Shown here in pieces: positions 39,745-50,242 of a stretch of 64,000 bases of DNA. Source of the DNA: Serinus canaria (Eukaryota > Chordata > Aves > Passeriformes > Fringillidae); contig NC_066315.1 in NCBI RefSeq assembly GCF_022539315.1, positions 46,357,174 to 46,421,173 on the forward strand, given 5' to 3'. The notes below the pieces were generated by a model that saw nothing but the letters and a program-made list of their open reading frames with translations, was not told the DNA's origin and ran no database searches. Position numbers and translations under genes: made by a program. Positions within the stretch are counted from its first letter, which is position 1; every line of letters starts with the position of its first letter.

Positions 39745-41236
39745 GTAAGGATGTCATAAATATCGTGCTAATTGAGTTATAAGCTTTTCCCAGGAAATCC
39801 TGAGCCTTCATTTATCCAATCCAAATAACTTGAAATATTTTATGTCCAAAGCACAATATGGACTTTGCATTTAAAGTAATTTAAATCCACTTAGATGCAG
39901 CCAGCTATAACCAAATATTCAGAAGTATAGGTTTTAAATGACTTGAGTACCCCAATATCCAAACTTTGCTGAAGGAGAGGTACACAGCCATGCCATTTCC
40001 TGCTGTCTTGATCTTGAAGTAAGTCCTCTTTTTTTTCAGTATTCTAAGCCCTTTTGTGAGATACAAATTATTTTAGTAACTGGACACTTCTGTGTGTATG
40101 TGTTCATGAGTTTTACCTTTCTTTAAGAAAAACCCACAACCAAATCTTTTTTCCTGGGCTCCTGAACGGTTAACACAGTGGTATTTTTGGTAGCTTGGCT
40201 ATCTGCAACCATAACATTTTCAAGATTGTTGCTTGTCAGGCTCAAACCAAGTAATTATGTAGGCAATTTTAGCTTATGTCTGTAAATAGGTCTGCCATTT
40301 TTGCTGACAGTTTGATCTGGTTTTAACAGTAACACTCAGGCATCTACTAAGAATGGCAAAGAAGAGATTTGTGAGTATGAAGAGCTTCTGCTAAGAGGAG
40401 ATGAGAGTTTCAAGGGGTTTTTTCTCTTTTTCTCTAAAACTTCTGCTCTGTGAAACCAACCAATTTTTGAAAATAAGTGCACTGAGATGACTGAAGCTGG
40501 GCCAGTATTCTGTATCCTTGCACCTAATGAAAAGAAATTCACTACTTGAATTTAGATATATTGCATGTGGTCAGTTCTTTATTGCCTGTTTCAGTGTCTA
40601 AATGCAAAACTGGGTGATTCTGTTTACCCTAGATCCACACATTTAAAAAAGAATTTGGCCTTGCCTCAAACAGCTGTAAGTAAAAAAAAAAAGTCAGCAG
40701 CTTTTATGCATAGACCCTCACACCCAGGTTTGTTCAGGACTCTTGACTTCTCGAATGAGTACAGGAAATGTTAATTTACTAATACTTATCAGGCAAAATA
40801 TCAAAGATAAGCGTCTCTCCTCTACAGAACAAGATGCCTTTATCTGCTTGCTGAGTCCATTTTCCTCCAATAGGAGAGGGAGGAGAATGCCTTGTGTCTG
40901 GCCTGTTTTCACCAGAGCTGCATGGCAGATTACCGAGGTTAAGGATTCCTGATAAAGCAGGATTCCTTTCCCTAAGAGGATGCTTGGTTTTTTTACCTGA
41001 TGCATTTTAAGGCAAATCCCAGGTCTGGAGTCAGGGAGACTGAAGTGGGTCTTTTGAGTGTGGATTAACCTGAATCCTGATACCAGGCAGCAGGTACAGA
41101 AAGAAAAGAAATTTTGAAAGCCAGTGCTTTGCAGCATGTGCTAGGCTTTAATCCTACTGAACATAATTGTGAATTTTTGCTTTTTAAAACAACCCCAATG
41201 CTAACAGTGAATGTGTCTTATCTGCTTCTCCTCCAG
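39745..41236 (+). other. BMPER: BMPER intron 4 (1.5 kb)
   Basis: This phase-0 intron has donor GTAAGG and acceptor CTCCAG after a CTTCTCCTC pyrimidine tract. I see no mobile element and no coding sequence. A 139-codon minus-strand frame (40718-41137) has no recognisable motif. Confidence 0.92.
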
Positions 41237-41327
41237 GAAGGAGTGATAGTGGAATCAGAAGTACAGTGTGTTGTTCATTGCAAAAACCCTTCCAAACTCA
41301 AGGGAATGTGTTGTCCTGTGTGTCCAG
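41237..41327 (+). CDS. BMPER: BMPER coding exon 5 (second half of VWC2)
   Basis: The 91-nt exon encodes residues 129-158, from [19 protein letters not shown] to GMCCPVCP, plus one base of codon 159. Cysteines 139, 143, 153, 154 and 157 finish the 8-cysteine VWC2, including the CCPxCP terminal motif typical of VWC domains. The acceptor is CTCCAG and the donor GTGAGA, phase 0 in and phase 1 out. Together with exon 4 it repeats the two-exon-per-VWC pattern seen for VWC1, which suggests exon-pair duplication in the ancestry of the gene. Confidence 0.96.
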
Positions 41328-42493
41328 GTGAGATTTTATGGTTAAGATGCTATTCTACATGTGCAGCTGTATTTCTTATGATACTCATCATCACCTGGGA
41401 GGCTGCCTCTAACTTATCTGTTATACTCAACAAGTTACTAAAATGTGGGCTGTTGGCTCACAATAAACAGTATAACAAAAGATTTATTTGATATGTTTTA
41501 GCAGGGGATGCAGGGGCAATATCCTGTGCTAATATTCACAGCTGTGTTTATGTCATTTTTTAGAGGGGCTGTGAGGTGGGTTTGCATGACCGATGACCAT
41601 GATTTTGTTAGGAAGGTAGGGATAAGAGTAATCATAAAAAAGAAGATTATTTTATGAAGGGGAGTGAGAATGGGTTGCCTTTATGAAGCACAATGGCAAA
41701 TTGCTGTAATTTTTTAGGTTAATTTGATTTTATCAGAGATTTTGAAGGTAAGCATTGCTCCAGTTGTGATATAATGGATTTATTATATTTTGATTAGTTA
41801 TAATATCTGGTAATATCTAGTATAAACTGAGGGAGTAAGAATGAATTATTAAAAAGTAAACAGCCCAAAAAACTGTTTTAAAGGCACTTCTGTTGGAAGA
41901 CTTATCCTTGCCTTGACTTCATTTTTGCATATTTATGTGCTGTAGAAGGATGTTTTCTTTCCCCCTCTCCCCCCACCTCCTCCCCACAAAAGACATTTAG
42001 GGATTCTCAAGGATTTGTTCAGGATTTGTTTTCTTCTGAAGTGATCCTCGCTCTACAACTACCTGAAAGGAGGTTGTAGCATGGTGGGGATTGGTTTCTT
42101 CTCCCAGGCAACCAGCTAAAGGACAAGGGGACACAGTCTCAAGATGAGCCAGGTGAGGCTCAGTCTCCCCTGATGATAAAAGGAGGAATTTCAGCATGAA
42201 AAGTGTTTTTAACCTTATAATGGGCTGTCCAGGGTGTTGGAGTCACTATCCCTGAAGGTGCGCAAGAAATGACTGGATGTGGCACTTAGTGCCATGGTCT
42301 ACTTGACTAGATGGTAATCAGTCAAAGGTTGGACTTCATATTTTGGGTGTTTTTTCGAACTGAAGCAATTCCATGATTCTGTATTGGAGAGGATGGTACG
42401 ATTAACTTTTCATATTGCTGTACAGTGGGGCGTGTTAGGGAGAAAACTCAGCATTCTGTTGTGAGCTAAACTTATTCAAATGGTGTTTTCCAG
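41328..42493 (+). other. BMPER: BMPER intron 5 (1.2 kb)
   Basis: This phase-1 intron has donor GTGAGA and acceptor TTCCAG. Its 3' third is occupied by a sense-oriented CR1 that ends about 110 bases before exon 6. The rest is unique AT-rich DNA. Confidence 0.93.
42041..42384 (+). mobile_element. CR1 LINE 3' fragment (344 bp)
   Basis: CR1 landmarks are present in order: CTCTACAACTACCTGAAAGG, AGGTTGTAG, TTCTCCCAGGCAACCAG, GGACAAGGGGACACAGTCTC, GGATGTGGCACTTAGTGCC and an ATTCCATGATTCTG end. The copy is 5'-truncated, moderately diverged and in the same orientation as BMPER. There is an internal deletion after the GGCTCAGTCTCC part relative to typical copies. Confidence 0.95.
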
Positions 42494-42576
42494 GTTGTGT
42501 ATTTGAAGGGAGACTTTACAATGAAGGAGAAGAATTTAGGCCTGAAGGAAATAAATGTACCAAGTGCTCTTGTATT
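42494..42576 (+). CDS. BMPER: BMPER coding exon 6 (first half of VWC3)
   Basis: The 83-nt exon completes Gly159 and encodes residues 160-186, from [18 protein letters not shown] to CTKCSCI. It contains cysteines 160, 180, 183 and 185, that is the opening Cys and the CxxCxC of VWC3. The acceptor is TTCCAG and the donor GTAAGT (strong), phase 1 in and phase 0 out. The second half of VWC3 should start with a GGRTQC-like motif. I looked for it to the end of the window and did not find it, so exon 7 lies downstream. The gene is therefore cut by the window after roughly a quarter of its usual length. Confidence 0.96.
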
Positions 42577-43946
42577 GTAAGTATTTGCCTTTTGGCATTG
42601 TATCTCCCTGTACGAACTTCAAAAGGCACGTTATTATTGCCATAACACAGCAAAAAATATAAGGAATCCAACACTAAGATGTTTTCTTCTCTTGGAATTC
42701 AGGTCTCTCTTGAAGAATTTATGGCATTAATACATTGCATCACTCACAATTTGAATTTATTATCTTTTCCACTGTATGCAGGTGGAGCAGGTTATTTGGA
42801 AGAGGGCTGATCTGTTGAGTTAGTGGTGCATTTTTTGTGATAGGATCATGCAGGAGGAGACAGAAATCTTTTTGGCCTTCATCTATTGATCAGCATTTAT
42901 TACATGCTTCCTTAAGCCAAACTTTTCCAAGTATTCCTTTCAACTATATGCAACAAGGGCTTTTGCTCTGAATTACTGAGTGAAAGAATGAGGGTTGCCT
43001 CCTGTGGCTGTCCCAGGTGGATTTTTGGCTTGATGCTTGATGAAAAGGTCATATCCTGGATTTTATTCTTGACTAGCAACAATATAGAGAGGAAGTAATA
43101 ATTGTGTCCTTTGAGTAATGAGTGCAGGCTTCTTTTTCACTTCCATTAAGTTAAAAGATTACTCTGTATGAGTTGGGGCAGATAGCTTTGGCTTCCTTTC
43201 TGTAATCTGTGAGATGAGTAAAACACAAAGTTCAAATTGCTGCTTTTGTTGCAATTTGTGGGCCAGTTATCAGCAGAATATGTAAGGCTACATTTCAGCA
43301 GCATGCCAAGAAATTAGTCAGTACCAGATACAGTTCTCCTGCATCATTAAAATAAAATCAAAAAAGGAGGAGAGAATGATAGACTTCAAGAATTAATGTA
43401 ACTTTACACATATACACTGATTTCATGAAGCTGCTGCAGACTACTTGAACTGTTCTGTGGAGAAAAAACCTCTGGCAATCTTCAAAATTAATTTGCACTA
43501 AGTCATCACTGCTCCTGCAGAGATCAGGGTGCTAAAGTAATTTTTTGAAAAAGTTTTAATCCTGCAATAATGAAAACATGCCATCACACATGTCACAGTG
43601 ATATATGCCCTGGGCTCCTGCTCTGCTGAATGCCTTCAGTCCCAGGCTGAGAACTCCCTCTGTACTTGGTGGGTCCCTTTCTCACTTCAGCTTCAGCTGT
43701 AAAGCAGCAGCTTTACACTCTGGCTTTCCTGAGTTATGTTCCTCAGGGTAAGGTAGGTCTGAATGGTTCAGAAGTCTGTGGAGACAGGATTGAGTCTTTT
43801 TGGGTTCTGCTTTGCTCTTTCATAAGTACTGTACAGATATTGCCTATTGCCCAGTAATTGGCGTACCAACATCTCCTTGATCAACTTTCCTTTGTTCTCT
43901 GACTATCAAAAGCTTCTGTGCAGAGAAGAGCATTGCAGGGAGGTAC

Positions 43947-43971
43947 CTTTACACTGGAGAGCAGTGTAAAG
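43947..43971. repeat. perfect 10-bp stem inverted repeat
   Basis: CTTTACACTG and its exact complement flank the five-base loop GAGAG. Short perfect hairpins like this occur by chance in windows of this size, so function is doubtful. Confidence 0.85.
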
Positions 43972-46059
43972 AAATAACAGAATTAAGGGTCACACCTGAA
44001 GATCTGACCTTGAGAGTTACCAGTAAGAAGTTTAAAACCACTTAACTATTCCTTCCAAGAAAGACACCATGATTGTTTTGGATGTTACTGACATCTCTTT
44101 AAAATGTCCAGCTCTCAGTCTGAATCTTTCTGACAGCTAAAGAGGTGCCATCTGTGTGTAGGCCACGCCAGACCTTCCTTCTGTCTTTCTGCAGAGCCTT
44201 TTATACCCCCTTGCCAGTCTCCCCCAGAACTGGAAACTGCTAATTCCTATGTGATTTAAATTTGAAGTAAATAAAGGGGGCATCCTCAGAGCTGAGATAG
44301 CAGTTTGCTGCCTGCTTTGCATCCCTTTTGGGAATGGCTCCTGAGTGAATCTCTTATCTAAGCAGTTGGTGGATGGATGTCTTATTTGAAGATACCTATC
44401 TATTCATGCAAAGTGATGGAAACAGGCTTGTGTGATGTGCTGTAATTTGTGCAGGCTTTAACAGATGGATGGAAGCTCTTCAACCCAAGTTAGATTTTTT
44501 TCTGGGATTTCAGTCTTTTGTGGAAATTTGGCATAGGGCATAGCACAAACTGTTGCTAAGGTATTTTGGGAAAATTATACCTTATACATGGCAAAAGGAT
44601 TCCAGCTACTCTCACTTCAGGGGGAATTTTGCCTTTTCTTGGGAGCAAGCTCTTCAAATGATAGAGGATTTTGGAGTCCACGGGCCATCACTGTCCCAGG
44701 GGTAGCTCAAACTTGGGACTACAGATGCCATTGAACAGGAAGAAAGTAAAGAGGGATGGCTGAGGTTTGTTTTCCTGGAGAGATGTAGGGTTGATCTGCT
44801 AAGGCTGGCCTCACTAAATGTATTAAAATGAGGAATTACTTAGATAAAGTATTTTTACTGTTGCAAAATGGTGTACCCAGAAGTAAGTACACATCTTCAG
44901 ATCAGGACTGTGGGAACATATTTTTGGACAGCACTTTGGTAGTTCAGGTTTGTGGTATTATCAGCTCCAAATGGTGCTGCCTAGATACTACTGAGCTCCC
45001 AAAGAATGTGAAATGGCTGTTGTTTGTTTAATTGTTTTTTAACAATTGTTTGTGTAAATAAGGACATAACTGGGATCTTGGGAGCTGGGGGTTCCCATCT
45101 GGGTGAGGCAGGCTGGCCAGTTGCAGGGCTTCCTATGTGTTCCATGGCCCTGGAGGACAGAGAGAGCAAAGGCATGGCTCACCTGGGCAATTCACGCAGT
45201 CCTTACCTGCTGGGTGCTCAACTCATTAACGTGGTTCCTGTTTAACACCACTTGAGTTCCTAGCTATTGTCTACTGAAAACCAGACCTAACCCACCAAAC
45301 TCATTTCATGGAGGGCAGCGAAACCAGCCATTAACTAATAACTTTTGGGCTGTTACCGAGCCAGGCGGTGCTCGGCGGCAAGGCGGAGATGAAAGGCGCT
45401 GTATTCCATTACTGCTCTCCTAAGTGAGCTGCTCCTTGGGGCGACTAAGATTTCTTGCTGAAAATGAGAATGTATCACCTCTCACTCAATGCATATTGCC
45501 TGTCAGGAGTGAACGAGCTGGCTTTTAATGACTCAGTTTCCCTGGGGAAAAGCATTTGTGTAGGAATGGTGGATGGGATAATGGGGATCTCCTCGCACCC
45601 CGGCTGAAACCCAGCTGTCTTGCAATAATTCATCTGTCTGGCCTGTTCCTGCTTTTCGTGATAGGCCAGTGGCCTGTTCTAGAGAAACCCTGGCTGTTTT
45701 CTGTACCATAAGCGCCTACTTAAATGAAGGACTGGCTTCTTTAATCAAGTGTTATTTCTCAGATACTACTTTTATGAGATCAAGAGTGTTTCTGCTTGCA
45801 CAGTAAGAACACTTGGCTTACATGTTTCCTTTCCTACAGCCTGCATTAAAATAGTCAGACTATGATTATCGTAAATGTTTTCATTTTCTCCTTTGATGTA
45901 GCACGTTTGGGAAAAAAAAATAGCGGAGGGGGAAGGAGACAGGGCCAGGGAGGGAGGAGAGGAGTTTTGGCAGGAAAGTGACCTTGTGTGAGAGCGGTAA
46001 CCATGGAGAAGCTTATCTTTAGGTGGTAGTATCCAAACTCATAAGTAGCCCCTTTTGAC

Positions 46060-46215
46060 TCCTTTGAGCGCTGTTGCCCAGACCGTGGGCGCTGCGTGTT
46101 CCGGCATGCGAGGCATGCGGCCGTGCGAGGCACCGCCACGCTGGGAGCGCGCAGCCCCGCGGAGCCGCCTCGCTCCACACCCCTGCGGGGAGAAGGGAAG
46201 CGGACCTGCTTGGGA
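46060..46215. promoter_or_regulatory. small intronic CpG cluster
   Basis: About 150 bases are rich in CG dinucleotides (GGGCGCTGCG, GGAGCGCGCAG, CCCCGCGGAGCCGCC), surrounded by AT-rich intron. Both strands stay open over part of it simply because GC-rich DNA lacks stops. It could be an orphan CpG island, an enhancer or a weak promoter. Confidence 0.5.
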
Positions 46216-49200
46216 AATGGAGGCTGGGTTATGGCGTTACTGGGAGTGGGAAAGGTTGCATTGTCTGTCTGTCCTACAGAGAGACATGTCCCGGGGACGA
46301 CCATCAGCAGGGTGGTTACGAGTGTCCGGTCTCCAAACAGCATCGTTTCACAAAAGGTATGCTGTCCTCTTAGCTGCACTTCCAAAATGCTTTGGAACAA
46401 ATAAAACCCAAATAGCTGGAAGCAGAGCACAGGGATTGGAGGCTCTTTGAGAGCTGAGTCAAAAAGGAGCCTCTGCTCAATCTCCTTTGCATCACTGGGG
46501 GCTTTTAAACCACTGCTCAGAGGGGTTCAGCTACTGGTGCCCAGCTACTGGTCTGCAGGTGCACTGTGGGTGTGTGTGTGCAAGAAATGTCACTTATATT
46601 CCTGCATGGTAGGATACAAATACTGAATAATAAACATTTTGCACAAAGAAAAGGAAATCACAGCGGCAAAATCTGTTTCTAAATCAATGAGTAACAGACG
46701 TTTCGACTGTGATAAGTAATGAGAAACTACACATGTAAATGTTTTGGATGTTTTGAGCTGAATAGCTGCAGCTATTCAGAAGTAATATGTCTGATCTGAA
46801 CTACTTATCTGGGCTCCTCTTCAGTTAATTCAGGGAGAGAGAGAGGTGGAATAGATTACTCTCTGCAGATGCTTATCTTCCTCCACTAACTAGAGGGGGA
46901 GCATACCCAGCTCCTGGCCCCAGAGATGGCTGAAGATAGCCAAGACCAATCCTGCCCCTGCAGTCAGCTGGGTGATTAAGCATCCTGATACTGCTTTAAA
47001 GGCTTGGCTTTAGCCGGTGTTGGGAGCTGCTGGAAAACATTCCCACCACAAAAGACAGTGGGGGAGGTACGCCAGTCTACTGGGAAGCTCAGGGGAATGC
47101 AGAATTAAATGTATCCTCAGTGAAGGCTGAGGATAATTCAAATTCAAATTTCCATCCTTAGTGCAGTGCCAAATGCTGATCTTCCCAAATTTTCATGTAC
47201 TTCAGCTGCTTTGATTCAGCTCCAAACTGCAGCAGACACTGTCTGCCCTTACTCTGGGGCTAAGAAACACAGACAAGGAGTCGTAGTGAGGGGTGGAAAA
47301 GCAAAGAGTTGGTCTTTTGGTAGGAGCAGTGTTCACATCTTCAAAGTTAGTGACATAAGTAAAGTGGTTGGTTTATGAGTGGATGCAAATGGAGATGCAA
47401 AAGGGAGTGTTTAGAAATGGGATGAGGAGGGTTGGTCACTTTGTCTCTCTGGGAGTACTCCATTATTTTGTCTGCAGGCTTTTTACAAGGCTAGAGAGTT
47501 TGGCTTTCCCAGCAGCCTAATAAATAAACTGTCCTGCAGGTAGGTGAAGTGTGGTTGCGAAGGTGGGTGTGGAAGAGCAAGGACTTGGCATGTGCTGAAC
47601 TTCAGCTAGAAGAATAATGCAGCATGGAGACATAGGCATTCTCCTGCTATTTATATTTTCTTTATCTGATTTTCTTCATCTGATTTTCTTCAGGCTTTGA
47701 AAGGTATACCTACTTTCATAGGCATTGTACACTACCTGGGACATCTCTAAAATATTTAATTCCTTTAATTTTGGAAATACCAGTATTTCAAAAAAATTTG
47801 GACGTTTAAAAAGAATAGGTTAAAGCCAGTGTGTTTTTTCTTTTATCAATATGCATAGCCATTTAAAATTTTTTTTTCTGATTTCTCTTGAAAAACACAC
47901 ATCTGAAGAAAAGTTAAAAATTATTTTAATACTAATCAAGAAGCCAAGTTAAAAATAAAAACTAAAAATATTCACAATGATTCCAAAATAGAAGTAGACT
48001 GTGGCATAGTAGTGCAGTTGGACATAATTCAGCGTAAATAATTTTTATTCATAAGCATTTAGGATCTTAGAATTTCAGAAACATTTTTCTGTGTCATCCA
48101 TGTCTCTCCTACCTGCAGAGCTTCCTAGCTCACCTACTCAGAATGTGTTCCCACCTCAGGCTGCAGAAACCCTTTATCATACCTTTTGGTGAGAATCAAA
48201 TGAGTCTTTCTATGCAGCAAGAGACTGTGCTCTGTTTGGATGCATTCCCAAGGGAATAGAGGTATTGATCAGCTCCCTGAAGGTCTAGAATACTCTTTAA
48301 GGATCATGGGCTCAGAACACACAGCCTCTTTCTCATATATTTTTCTTCCTTGAAGCCTTTTTTCTTGCCCCTCCTACTCTTCAGGGTTCAGCTCAAATTT
48401 GCCTTTCATGCTTCAGCATGGTCCCTGTTCCTCTGGCTGTACAGAGGAGTCTGCCTCCAGCTGTTCTTCCTTGTCCATTGTTTCATACAGGTGGTACTAC
48501 CCAGTTACTATTTCTGAGATGGCATGTATGGGCAGCAGTAAAACATGAGTGTCTGTTGTGCTTTATACTCTAAGGACAAGTATTCTGTCCCTGAGAGGAA
48601 AAAAAAATGAGATAAAAGAATGTGAAGAAAGATGAAAGAATGATTTAGCAGATTTCTGTGGGGAATTTTTCCTGTTAGAAAAGGAGGGTAGAAATGCTGA
48701 GGAATTGGAGGAAAGTGCTCTACCTTTATAACACTCTTTAGACAGGGATTGTCTTTCCAGCTTTATGAACAAAGATGGTATTTTGATAATGAATGAATTA
48801 AGTTACATTAGAAGCCATGAAAGACTTAAAGCTTCTTGGGTACCTGAGTGGCCCAAATGAATGCTGCTTAACAATACTCCTGAACGGGGCATTGCAGTAC
48901 AGAGAAAAAGTGTCCAGGACTTCTTGTAATTTAAAGGAAATAAATACACAAAGCAGGGTGGATTGTGCATTCCTAAAGCATATAAAGAAAACAATAATGC
49001 TGACCACTTTTAAATGGTGATAATAAAGGCTTATACCACGAGTGCAGGTTGCTGTTGTTTGTGACAGAAAAGGAACAGAGCTTATGCTGTCAGGTGTCTG
49101 TGCCCTGTTAAACTTTTCCTAATTAACAGGCTGAGATTGATTATTCTTACTGACAAAGAAGAATTAACTACACTGAGCTTTAGCAATAAAGGAGAGCTGT

Positions 49201-49984
49201 TACTAGGCAGCTTCTGATGAAGGGTCTATTTTTTATGGGCATTGGGTTGCAATGAGGACTGCAAACATCTCTGCTGTAACTCACCCCTTGCAAAGGCAAG
49301 GATCTGTCTTAGAGTGAAAACAAAGCAGAAAGATGGCAGAAAACAAAGAACCTGGTTCAAGTAAGCAAACAAGCAAAAAAAGAACCTGCTGTCCATCAGG
49401 GGATGAAAGGCTTGCACGTGGTTCCAGAAGTGCCCAGTGAAGACAAAGGTTTTATGAGAGAGGCTGCAGCAGTTCTTCTAAGTGGCTTCAAATGGGAATG
49501 CGTGTGGCATCTCATGGGAACTCTTGTGTGCAGAATTGATTTGGATCTAAAAGATTCCCACAAATTGTGGTAGGAAGCAGTAAAAGCAATAGCATGTCAA
49601 TTAACAGAGCGTTTGTTTGCTAAACATTTTATGGAGAGTCCAAGACCCTTTTGGCTGGAGCTATAATGAAGGGAAGGCTGAAAAGAGTAGGAGTGCTTGG
49701 CTTTCATGTTTGTCATCCTTTCAGTTTAAATAAACTTGGATGTTGCAGGTTTGGGGCATGTTATCAGGTAACAATAGTTAATGATTTTAAACTTGCACAC
49801 AGCCCCCTGTGTCCTTAGACAAGATGGTTTAGTATACACAATCCTGGTAAATGAATTTACACGAGAGCTTAATTAACTGCGTAGCACCTACTTGTTTTCC
49901 TCTCTCTGATTTCAAAAGCAAAAAATGAAATAAAAATTAGGGATTGGAGACAATACAATGTTACATGTGGGCCTTTAGGTTTTA

Positions 49985-50097
49985 TCATAGAATCATAGCA
50001 TGTTAAGGGGTTGGAATAGATTTTAAAGGTCTTTTAATCCCACCTCTGCTCCTACTAGACCAGATTCCTCAAGGCCTTATGCAACATAGTTTTAAAC
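49985..50097 (-). mobile_element. CR1 LINE 3' fragment, antisense
   Basis: The + strand starts TCATAGAATCATAG, the complement of the CR1 terminus, followed by TTAAGGGGTTGGAATAGA, CTAGACCAGATTCCTCAAGG and GCAACATAGTTTTAAAC. This matches an antisense CR1 3' end of about 110 bases. It directly abuts the SINE that follows. Confidence 0.88.
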
Positions 50098-50101
50098 AAA
50101 A

Positions 50102-50242
50102 ATGAATATTAGCTCAGTTGGCTACAGCATGGTGCTAATAACATCAAGGTTGTGGGTTTGATTCCTGCATGGGCTATTTCCTTAAGAGCTGGGCTCAATG
50201 ATACTTGTGTATCGCAACTGAAAATATTCTGAAATTCTGTGA
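50102..50242 (+). mobile_element. tRNA-Ile-derived SINE with CR1-like tail (TguSINE1-type)
   Basis: The head follows a tRNA-Ile(AAT): TTAGCTCAGTTGG (A box) at 50109-50121, an anticodon loop CTAATAA with AAT at 50137-50139, and GGTTTGATTCC (B box) at 50155-50165. The tail (GGGCTCAATGATACTTGTG ... ATATTCTGAAATTCTGTG) resembles a CR1 3' end, which would let CR1 machinery copy it. The acceptor stem does not pair, so it is not a working tRNA gene. SINEs of this build are known from passerine birds. Assignment to the exact family is from memory. Confidence 0.82.

Noticed and set aside
45855..46430. 191-codon minus-strand frame across the 46 kb CpG cluster
   Set aside because: Composition-driven openness. 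The frame changes character from the GC-rich to the AT-rich part, and there is no recognisable motif or splice context.
50102..50174. Functional tRNA-Ile(AAT) gene
   Set aside because: The acceptor stem does not pair, the B box has lost its CpG (GGTTTGATTCC), and a CR1-like tail follows. It is a SINE head.
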